Assembly (NCBI GenBank): GCA_030834895.1
Contig: JAUQXA010000062.1
Location: 124,001 to 188,000, forward strand
Direction: 5' to 3'
Source: Anaerolineales bacterium
GTDB taxonomy: Bacteria > Chloroflexota > Anaerolineae > Anaerolineales > Villigracilaceae
Length of the DNA: 64,000 nucleotides
In this document: piece after piece, positions 57,559 through 64,000 of the stretch
Layout of the letters: every line of letters starts with the position of its first letter
How positions within the stretch are numbered: the first letter of the stretch is position 1
Translations under genes and position numbers: made by a program
Notes under the pieces: generated by a model
Databases searched by the model: none
Told to the model about the DNA's origin: nothing
Seen by the model: the letters and a program-made list of their open reading frames with translations, nothing else

Positions 57559-59532
57559 CTAGGAAGTCACAAAAACGTGAATCTCCTTCGGTCCGTGCAC
57601 ACCGATGGTCAGCGTCATTTCGATGTCAGCGGTGCGCGAAGGTCCCGTGATGAAAACCGCCGCGCCCGAATCTTTCACCAAAGGCATGGCATCCGGCAGC
57701 GAAGGATAAATATCGGTTGACCTCAGGATTGCGATGTGGACTTCGGGCAGGAGCGAAGCTTTGAGCGGATTCCCCTTTCCATCTACGACCAGAATCGAAC
57801 CTGTATCTGCCAGCCCGCAAATGGCCTTTGTCACGCCGACAAGGATTTGTGGGTCAGGCTTGGATGTGAATTCAATTCCAGCCGCGTGTAAAAGATCTTC
57901 ATCCAGCGTGCCTGGCTCGAGGTGGATTCTATCCACACCGCGCGACTTCAAAAGTTCGATCACTGCCAGTGTCGGGTTGTGCGTCGACAGGAAGTGTCCG
58001 CCAAGCGCGGTGAATTCAGCCGTGAATTGGATATTGGAAAGCGGCACAGTATTGGATTGGACGTTGGCAAATTGAGGTCTGACCGCTTTCAAATGTCTTC
58101 GATCCTCCAGCTTTTCATCCTCTGGCTCACTCTGGTATCTCTCGCGAAACGTCTTCTCTGCAAAGCGTGGAAAGTCCTTGCTATAGCCCCAACCGGTCAA
58201 CGCTGGCAGACGGACCCAGCGCGAACGCGGCGCAAGCAGAAAAGTTCCCAGCGAGGCAAATTTTTGGGAAAGGGCAAACAGCATCGGGTTGGATGCAGCA
58301 CGGGCGAATACTTTCAGGAAAAGTTTTGTCGAGAGGGAAAGTCCAGCACCTGCGGTCTGTGGTCTATAGTCTGTGGTCGGGCTTTGCCCTGCACGCACCC
58401 GGGTCAGCAACTTCGGCAGGTCAATATCCACAGGGCAGACTTCCTTGCACGCGCCGCACAACGACGAAGCTTGCGCGAGTTGGACATAGTTTTTACCGAG
58501 TAAGCCTGGCGAGACAACTGAGCCAATGGGGCCGGGATACGGCGCGATGGATAGGTCGCTGCCGATGTAGGCATGTCCGCTCAGTTCGCGGAAAACAGGG
58601 CAGGCATTCAAGCAAGCGCCACAGCGGATGCAATACAGAGCTTCCTTAAGCGGGGAATTTCTCAGGCGGCTGCGACCGTTATCGAGCAAAATGAGATGAC
58701 GCTGTTGGTCCGGGAACGGCTTGTGAAGCAGTTGGGTGTAAACCGTGAGTTTTTGTCCCGTGGCGGAACGCGGCAAAAGCGACAGCATGAGCGCAAGGTC
58801 ATCAAGATTGGGGACGAGACGCTCCATGCCCATCAACGCGATGTGAACGGGCGGAAGGGTCGTGACCATGCGGGCGTTACCTTCGTTGGTGACGATGCAC
58901 AAGCCGCCGGTCTCCGCCACGCCAAAGTTGACACCGCTTAAGCCGACGTCAGCAGTGAGGAAGACCTCGCGTAAAACCTTGCGCGCGGTGGCTGTCAATG
59001 TGGGAATGTCCACCGTGTAGGGAATACCAAGTTTTTCGTGGAAGAGTTCCGCCACCTGTTCCTTTGTCAAATGTGCCGCGGGCGTGATAATGTGACTCGG
59101 TTTCTCATGGCGCAGTTGCACAATGTACTCGCCGAGGTCGGTCTCGACGACTTCGATGCCTGCCTTTTCCAGCGCATGATTGAGTTCAATCTCCTCCGAG
59201 ACCATTGATTTCGATTTGGCAACCAACTTTCCATTTTCCCCTATGATTTGCAAAAAGATTTTTATCGCCTCTGCCGCATCCTTCACCCGGTGGACGATGA
59301 CGCTGTTCTCCTCGTTCTTGGCGATGAACTGTTCGAGATATTTATCGAGGTGATCGATCACATCGGCGCGGATGGCATGCGCGCGCTGGCGTCTCTCCTC
59401 CAGGTTGGGGATGGATTGCATGGCAACGGCGCGTCCCTTCAAGCGGCGCTCAGAATTGTTGTCCAGCGCGGTCTGGAGGGTTTCGTCTTCGATGGATTGG
59501 CGAATTCTTTGGCGGAAGGAAGTTGTGCTCAT
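57559..59532 (-). CDS. Fused LutB-LutC: LUD-domain iron-sulfur protein
   Basis: The 657 residues join two lactate-utilisation proteins. Residues 1-400 match LutB (LUD domain with KSKSMVSEEIELNHAL and TADVGLSGVNFGVAETGGL, then CIRCGACLNACPVF and CGACKEVCPVDIDLPKLL Fe-S motifs). Residues 500-657 match LutC (HLEPGTLDEDLL, ICGLADTGSILV, VFITGPSRTADIEMTLTIGVHGP). Two in-frame segments appear repeat-derived, SPTTDYRPQTAGAG (58342-58380) and NVQSNTVPLSNIQ (58025-58070). They join LutA (60266-60991) in electron-bifurcation-free lactate oxidation in other bacteria. Confidence 0.9.
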   Translation of the reverse strand: MSTTSFRQRIRQSIEDETLQTALDNNSERRLKGRAVAMQSIPNLEERRQRAHAIRADVIDHLDKYLEQFIAKNEENSVIVHRVKDAAEAIKIFLQIIGENGKLVAKSKSMVSEEIELNHALEKAGIEVVETDLGEYIVQLRHEKPSHIITPAAHLTKEQVAELFHEKLGIPYTVDIPTLTATARKVLREVFLTADVGLSGVNFGVAETGGLCIVTNEGNARMVTTLPPVHIALMGMERLVPNLDDLALMLSLLPRSATGQKLTVYTQLLHKPFPDQQRHLILLDNGRSRLRNSPLKEALYCIRCGACLNACPVFRELSGHAYIGSDLSIAPYPGPIGSVVSPGLLGKNYVQLAQASSLCGACKEVCPVDIDLPKLLTRVRAGQSPTTDYRPQTAGAGLSLSTKLFLKVFARAASNPMLFALSQKFASLGTFLLAPRSRWVRLPALTGWGYSKDFPRFAEKTFRERYQSEPEDEKLEDRRHLKAVRPQFANVQSNTVPLSNIQFTAEFTALGGHFLSTHNPTLAVIELLKSRGVDRIHLEPGTLDEDLLHAAGIEFTSKPDPQILVGVTKAICGLADTGSILVVDGKGNPLKASLLPEVHIAILRSTDIYPSLPDAMPLVKDSGAAVFITGPSRTADIEMTLTIGVHGPKEIHVFVTS

Positions 59533-60248
59533 TTTGTGTCCAGAGGTTTTAGTCCAATATACAAACCGCGTCCATCCAGCCCTTTGGCATCGTGGATCAC
59601 ATTCAATCCCGCGGAGTGAAATGCGTCGAGGTATTCCTGTTTGGTGAATAAGCCCAATTCGAGTATCTCCTTATCAGGCTTGATACCCTTTGGTGTCCCA
59701 ATCAGATATTGGAACTCGATGACAGAGACCTTCCCCCGCTGTGAGCTGTGACTCATGCGGATGATCTTGGAGTCCCCCTTATCCACCTGGGTAACGTAGA
59801 CCCGGCCGGGATGCCATTCATCCGGCGCAAACCACGGCTCGACCAGCAAGACTCCGCCGGGGAGCAGGTGCTGTCCCATGGTCTTTATCGCCTTCCACAA
59901 ACGTGATTTTGTTTTGACATATCCCACCGCGCTGAACAGGCAAACAACGGCGTCGAATTTGCGGCTCAACTTGAAATCGGCCATGTCACCCTGTTGGAAT
60001 CGAATACGCGGGAAATTCCCGCGGGCAACCGCGAGCATGTCCCTGTCAATATCCAATCCTTCGACACGGTAATGCTTGCTCAATAGGTTTGCATGGACAC
60101 CGGTCCCACAGCCGACATCGAGCAATATATTCCCCCGTGACTTTTTGTACTGCTGAACGAACTTATGTACGATGTCCGCTTCGGCATGGTAGTCCTTGCC
60201 GTTGGCGGCGTAAATATCATCGTAATATCTGGCGGTATTGGAAGTCAT
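59529..60248 (-). CDS. SAM-dependent methyltransferase within the lut cluster
   Basis: The 239 residues have motif I LLDVGCGTGVHANLL, VEGLDIDRDML and RFQQGDMADF, then LLPGGVLLVEPWF. This is a typical small-molecule methyltransferase. It overlaps the lutBC gene by 4 bp and lies 17 bp from lutA, so it is part of the operon. The role in lactate oxidation is not obvious, which makes the placement odd. Confidence 0.88.
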   Translation of the reverse strand: MTSNTARYYDDIYAANGKDYHAEADIVHKFVQQYKKSRGNILLDVGCGTGVHANLLSKHYRVEGLDIDRDMLAVARGNFPRIRFQQGDMADFKLSRKFDAVVCLFSAVGYVKTKSRLWKAIKTMGQHLLPGGVLLVEPWFAPDEWHPGRVYVTQVDKGDSKIIRMSHSSQRGKVSVIEFQYLIGTPKGIKPDKEILELGLFTKQEYLDAFHSAGLNVIHDAKGLDGRGLYIGLKPLDTK

Positions 60249-60265
60249 GACTCATTCCTTTCCAG

Positions 60266-60991
60266 TCACCGATGATTTAAAACTTCCGCAATGTGCATCA
60301 CCCGTTGAGTTTTCTTCCGGCGATGTAGTCCACCCGCGATGTGCATGAGACAACCCGCGTCGGTCACAACCAGGGTCGGGGCACTGGTCTCCTCCAGGTT
60401 TTGGATCTTGCGCTTCAACCACTCTGCCGAGAGTTCGGGATGCTCCACCGACATGATTCCGCCAAAACCGCAGCACTCTTCCGCGTGGGGCAACTCAACA
60501 AGGGTCGCGCCCTTCACACTTGACAGCAGGACGCGCGGCTGTCTGTCCACTTGAATGCCGCGCAGGGTATGACACGACGGATGATAGGTCAGTTTGCCGA
60601 ACCATTTTGCGCCGAGGTCGGTCACGCCGAGTTTGTCCACAAGGTATTCGGTGAACTCATACGTCCGCGCGGCAAGGGATTTGGCCCGCGGAAGCCATGT
60701 CGAATCCCCTTCGAACAGTTCCGGGTAGTTGTGACGGAACATGTGCGCGCAGGAGCCGGAAGGTGTGACAATATCCCCTTCAGTTTTCTCGAACACCTTG
60801 ATCGTGTGTTCGGCAATCGCGCGCGCGTCTTTGCGGAGACCCGCGTTGAAGGTTGGCTGCCCACAGCAGGTTTGCTCGCGGGGAAATTCCACGCGGATGC
60901 CGAGTCGGTGGAAAATGTCCACGACCGCTTCACCCGTTTGTGGGAAGAACGAATCAACGAGACAGGTGACAAAGAGCTGAACTGTGGTCAT
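60266..60991 (-). CDS. lutA: LutA-type iron-sulfur protein (CCG domains)
   Basis: The 241 residues have two CCG motifs: FVTCLVDSFFPQTGEA with EQTCCGQPTFNAG and SGSCAHMFR in the first half, then YHPSCHTLRG, AEECCGFGG and DAGCLMHIAGG in the second. The pattern is that of LutA/GlpC-like proteins. It is the first gene of the lut cluster on this strand. Confidence 0.92.
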   Translation of the reverse strand: MTTVQLFVTCLVDSFFPQTGEAVVDIFHRLGIRVEFPREQTCCGQPTFNAGLRKDARAIAEHTIKVFEKTEGDIVTPSGSCAHMFRHNYPELFEGDSTWLPRAKSLAARTYEFTEYLVDKLGVTDLGAKWFGKLTYHPSCHTLRGIQVDRQPRVLLSSVKGATLVELPHAEECCGFGGIMSVEHPELSAEWLKRKIQNLEETSAPTLVVTDAGCLMHIAGGLHRRKKTQRVMHIAEVLNHR

Positions 60992-61010
60992 GAGTCAATT
61001 TTATCCCAAA

Positions 61011-61045
61011 ATAAAACGCGCCCGGCTTTAAGTCAGGCGCGCCGT
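61011..61045 (-). terminator. Terminator of the phosphofructokinase gene
   Basis: A GCGCGCC/GGGCGCG stem is followed on the minus strand by TTTTATTTT. It lies between pfkA and lutA. Confidence 0.7.
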
Positions 61046-61054
61046 TTCAAAGTT

Positions 61055-62173
61055 TTATCCAAACGAAATTCCCAAATCCAGGGCAGTCAGGATGATGTCC
61101 GAATCCATCGGCACGGTCTTCATTCTGCCCTTTGCTTCCTCGATCGGCACGTATTTCACATACGGCGGGTCAAGGGCGACCATCACACCGGCGTGGCCTT
61201 CCTCCAAGCCGCGAATGGCGGCGGCGCCAAACCGCAGGGCGATCACACGGTCGAAGGAAGTGGGAGTACCGCCGCGCAACAAGTGTCCAAGCACGACCAG
61301 ACGGGTTTCCTTGCCTGAAATCTCGTGGATTTCGGCCGCCACCTTCTCGCCAATACCGCCCAGCCGTTCAGCGCGCCCCGCTTCATGCTCCAACACCGAG
61401 ACCCCCCCGCCCTTCGGCGTGGCGCCTTCCGCCACCACCACGATGGTGAACTTGCTTCCCAGGGACTCACGTTCCTTGATCTTTTCGATGACCTTGTGAA
61501 TGTCATAGGGATGTTCGGGAATCAGAATCACGTCCGCTGAACCAGCCACGCCCGAATGCAGAGCGATCCAGCCGGCATAGCGTCCCATGACTTCCACGAC
61601 CATCACACGCCCATGAGAGGCGGCGGTTGAATGCAGGCGGTCAATGGCATCAGTGGCAAAATCAACAGCGGTATCGAAACCGAAGGTGACGTCTGTCTTG
61701 TCGAGGTCGTTGTCAATCGTCTTCGGCACTGAGATCAGGCGCAGCCCCTTTTTGGCAAGGACACTCGCAATCGCCAGCGATCCGTCGCCGCCGACCGTGA
61801 TCAGCGCATCGATGTGATGCAGCCCAAAACCGCGGACGATCTCATCACTGCGATCCACTTCCTCAACAGTCCCATCGGGACGTGTAACGGGGTACCTGAG
61901 CGGGTTGTTGCGATTGCTGGTCCCAAGGATGGTCCCGCCCAGATGGGTGATTCCGCGCACCCTTTCCCGGGTTAGCGGGATCAAACCGCCGTTTGGGTAC
62001 TGTTCGGGCAGTATCAGCCCATTAAAACCGTCGAGCACGCCGTAAACTTCCCACCCGCGCTTGATTGCGGAAAGCGCCGCCGCGCGGATAACCGCGTTCA
62101 GACCCGGGGCGTCACCGCCGCCGGTGCTGATCGCTATTTTTTTAATTGGTTGTGTATTCTTTTTAGCTGGCAT
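61055..62173 (-). CDS. pfkA: 6-phosphofructokinase
   Basis: The ATG at 62173 is preceded by CGGAGA and gives 372 residues; upstream in-frame sequence does not look like protein. Motifs are STGGGDAPGLNAVIRA, ITVGGDGSL (glycine after GGD, as in ATP enzymes), PKTIDNDLDKTDVTFGFDTA and MGRYAGWIALHSG. The Lys in PKTIDND is common in pyrophosphate-linked and mixed groups, where ATP enzymes of the E. coli type have Gly. Phosphate donor is therefore uncertain. Confidence 0.93.
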   Translation of the reverse strand: MPAKKNTQPIKKIAISTGGGDAPGLNAVIRAAALSAIKRGWEVYGVLDGFNGLILPEQYPNGGLIPLTRERVRGITHLGGTILGTSNRNNPLRYPVTRPDGTVEEVDRSDEIVRGFGLHHIDALITVGGDGSLAIASVLAKKGLRLISVPKTIDNDLDKTDVTFGFDTAVDFATDAIDRLHSTAASHGRVMVVEVMGRYAGWIALHSGVAGSADVILIPEHPYDIHKVIEKIKERESLGSKFTIVVVAEGATPKGGGVSVLEHEAGRAERLGGIGEKVAAEIHEISGKETRLVVLGHLLRGGTPTSFDRVIALRFGAAAIRGLEEGHAGVMVALDPPYVKYVPIEEAKGRMKTVPMDSDIILTALDLGISFG

Positions 62174-62458
62174 AATAATTCTCCGTATAATTTTTACTGG
62201 CTCATGGATATAATACCCCTGGTCAAAAATTGCACTTCCCGCAGGGTAAAAAGGCGCAATTTGTGACCATGATGGGTGTAAATTCCACACAGCAAAGATG
62301 CAACTGCCTGCCCTCCTTGCAGATGGGCAATTTTTTAATTTTCCAGGCTGGATTATATTACCAAAATTGAGGCAAACCGTTAACAACGGGGAACTGAAAT
62401 TATCGGACAATGTCGTGTCCCTGTTTTTATGGTTCAAATTTCGTTTACAATAAACCCC
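62174..62458. other. Intergenic region between divergent genes
   Basis: About 285 bases separate pfkA and the lipoprotein gene. It is AT-rich, with a T-run at 62332-62337 after GGGCAA, and probably holds both promoters. No clear consensus pair was accepted. Confidence 0.35.
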
Positions 62459-63529
62459 ATGGAAAAACCGTCAGACGCTACCAGACATATCCTTTACCGT
62501 TTTACAACCATTTTCACCATCATTTTCATTCTGATCTCCTGTGAACCATTTACTGTAACCCCACCGCCAACAGCCGCCAGCCAGGCGACCGTCACACCGC
62601 AGGTAACTCCACTTCCGCCGCCGGCGGTGTTCGAATCCCGTTTTTTGAACCCGCTGGATACCCCTCACACCTACATTCAGGATTCGTGTGTTTATTTGAT
62701 GAATCGATGGAATCGAATAAACGCCGCCCCGGGGACGGTGGTGATGATCGTCACGTTCAACGAGGACATCCTTTACAATTTTACCCAGATCATGACCCAG
62801 CTTCACGATCAGGGCTTCAAGGCGATCACCACACAACAACTCCTTACTTTCATGGAACGCAACGGAAGGATACCGAAGCGTTCGGTATTGCTTATCCAGG
62901 AGAACAGCCACCCTGCAGAGGACTTTAACAAAAGATTCCGCGAATATTGGGATATCTGGAATTGGCCAATCATTAACGGCTGGGTCAGTGACCCAGGCAT
63001 TCCTGATATCGTGTGGCGGGAAAATATCGGACTGGAAATCGAAGGCTGGGTGGACCACCAAGCGCAGGGCGTCATCGCCGGGACGGTCCTATCCGACGAC
63101 TCTTCCAAGGTTGTCATCTCCCGCGAACTAAAAGGTTCGATCGATGCATTTGCAAATCGTTATGCCAAAAACCCGATTGCCATCATTTGGCCGGGCGGCG
63201 GGTTCGGACAACGCCCGGTTCAGGCGGCGCGCCAATTGGGGTATCAACTTGGCTTTACCTCGAATGTGCGCGGACCTGTGATGTACAACTGGGTGCCACT
63301 CGCAAATGAATTCGACCCCGAACGCCCGACCCACCTTCCCGAAGGATACATCAACGATCCACTGATGACGCTTCCACGCTACCCGGCGAGTCAGGTGCTT
63401 GACGCCCTTGACCAGGTGCGGGTCACCGGCAACGAAGCAGAGGAGTTTGCCAGAAAAAACCAGGATATGGAATTCAAATATTACGAAACCGTCTGTGAAC
63501 CCATCTATGGTCCCATGCCGACACCATAA
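62459..63529 (+). CDS. Lipoprotein related to polysaccharide deacetylase (NodB fold), probably degenerate
   Basis: The ATG at 62459 gives 356 residues with a lipoprotein signal ending ILISC (Cys28). After a Pro/Thr-rich linker comes a NodB-like region: VVMIVTFNEDILYNFTQIMTQLHDQGFKAITTQQLL and RIPKRSVLLIQENSHP. In active enzymes the latter strand ends in TFDDG; here it reads LIQEN, so the metal-binding Asp pair is missing. IIWPGGGFGQRPVQAARQLGY fits the later part of the fold. It is likely a carbohydrate-binding or inactive relative. Confidence 0.75.
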   Translation: MEKPSDATRHILYRFTTIFTIIFILISCEPFTVTPPPTAASQATVTPQVTPLPPPAVFESRFLNPLDTPHTYIQDSCVYLMNRWNRINAAPGTVVMIVTFNEDILYNFTQIMTQLHDQGFKAITTQQLLTFMERNGRIPKRSVLLIQENSHPAEDFNKRFREYWDIWNWPIINGWVSDPGIPDIVWRENIGLEIEGWVDHQAQGVIAGTVLSDDSSKVVISRELKGSIDAFANRYAKNPIAIIWPGGGFGQRPVQAARQLGYQLGFTSNVRGPVMYNWVPLANEFDPERPTHLPEGYINDPLMTLPRYPASQVLDALDQVRVTGNEAEEFARKNQDMEFKYYETVCEPIYGPMPTP

Positions 63530-63553
63530 AGATAAACATTTCCCAGGAGACCC

Positions 63554-63899
63554 ATGGCAGATTGTATCTTTCACAAAATCATCGCCGGGGAACTTCCCAG
63601 CACCCATGTATACCGTGACAAACTGGCGACAGCCTTCCGCGACATTCATCCCGCCGCGCCGACTCATATCTTAATCGTGCCAGATAAACACATTGATTCC
63701 GGTCAACACGCTCGCAGAAGAAGACGAGCCATTAATCGGTCATCTTTTCACAGTCGCAAAACAAATCGCCGCACAGGAAGGGGTTGCTGAAAATGGCTAT
63801 CGTCTTGTTACCAACACCAATGCATACGCAGGGCAGACCGTTTTCCACATACACATGCACCTTTTGGGCGGCGCTCCCATGAAACATGCAATGGGGTAA
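63554..63899 (+). pseudogene. HIT-family hydrolase gene with a +1 frameshift
   Basis: The first frame from ATG 63554 encodes MADCIFHKIIAGELPSTHVY to PDKHIDS. One base later the second frame continues VNTLAEEDEPLIGHLF to the HIT motif HIHMHLLGG and a stop at 63899. Joined, the product is about 114 residues, normal for HinT. The extra base lies in ATTCCGGTC near 63700. No slippery sequence is seen, so a real mutation or a sequencing error is more likely than programmed frameshifting. Confidence 0.85.
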
Positions 63900-63928
63900 A
63901 ATTATCAAAAACCGTTCAGGAGGATGCC

Positions 63929-64000
63929 ATGCAACCATCACCCAACGAATCCCGGAATCAATTCCCGCAAGCGCCGCAACCATCCGTACAGGATCCGTTT
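63929..64000 (+). CDS. Start of a gene cut by the window end
   Basis: The ATG at 63929 follows AGGAGG (63918-63923). Only 24 codons are visible, rich in Pro, Gln and Ser. The product cannot be named. Confidence 0.6.
   Translation, partial: MQPSPNESRNQFPQAPQPSVQDPF

Noticed and set aside
63690..63705. Programmed frameshift in the HIT gene
   Set aside because: There is no slippery run, no upstream Shine-Dalgarno-like stimulator and no downstream structure, and HIT genes are not known to use frameshifting.

Overview
The window is a gene-dense stretch (about 55-60 % G+C by eye) of an anaerobic or microaerobic bacterium. The organism is most likely Chloroflexota, class Anaerolineae. This is inferred from the mix of gene families, the lipoproteins with TPT-rich linkers, the DUF151 protein, and the abundance of small palindromic intergenic repeats. 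No rRNA is present, so the taxonomy is not proven.

Layout. (1) 125-16156, + strand: a large redox locus. It holds a soluble Fe-S protein of the HdrD type, etfB-etfA, a membrane ETF:menaquinone oxidoreductase-like protein, a sensor kinase with a hybrid kinase and a lone receiver, hdrC-hdrB-hdrA, mvhD-mvhG-mvhA ([NiFe]-hydrogenase), a CBS-pair protein and a hydrogenase maturation protease. Together these could link H2, flavin-based electron bifurcation, ETF and the quinone pool. (2) 16186-19902: an acetyltransferase, lysine 2,3-aminomutase, two tandem lipoproteins and a small membrane protein. (3) 19992-23963, - strand: pheS-pheT behind a T-box. (4) 24064-30842: a VIT-family transporter, then an NAD-precursor salvage cluster (nicotinamidase-like, NadR-like, PnuC, PncB and a small membrane protein), an FTR1 iron permease and a membrane protein. 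(5) 30897-35018, - strand: a primosome-like cluster (dnaB, a DnaD-domain protein, a double DnaC-like AAA+ protein) preceded by a DUF151 nuclease-like gene. (6) 35190-38014: tRNA-Pro(GGG), a small MITE-like element, a monooxygenase-domain protein, an iron alcohol dehydrogenase and a methyltransferase. (7) 38042-41546, - strand: a yybP-ykoY manganese riboswitch driving DedA and a P-type ATPase, which is therefore probably a Mn2+ exporter. (8) 41652-46467: an HhH/HEAT protein, an MFS transporter, a VOC protein, an FAD oxidase and an AT-rich orphan gene. (9) 46464-54866, + strand: a complete trp operon with trpS inside it, led by a Trp T-box. (10) 54869-64000: asparaginase, an interrupted small gene, an APH-type kinase, a lut-like cluster (lutBC fusion, methyltransferase, lutA), phosphofructokinase, a degenerate NodB-like lipoprotein, a frameshifted HIT gene and the start of one more gene.

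The most striking features that the genes themselves do not explain are the small repeats. Different hairpin-forming repeat words sit on or beside the stop codon at five of the six gene junctions of the trp operon. One 22-bp palindrome occurs inside pheT and inside both T-box leaders. Similar words lie in frame inside trpC and the lutBC gene. A 144-bp element with 13-bp inverted ends and a 7-bp target duplication follows the tRNA gene.
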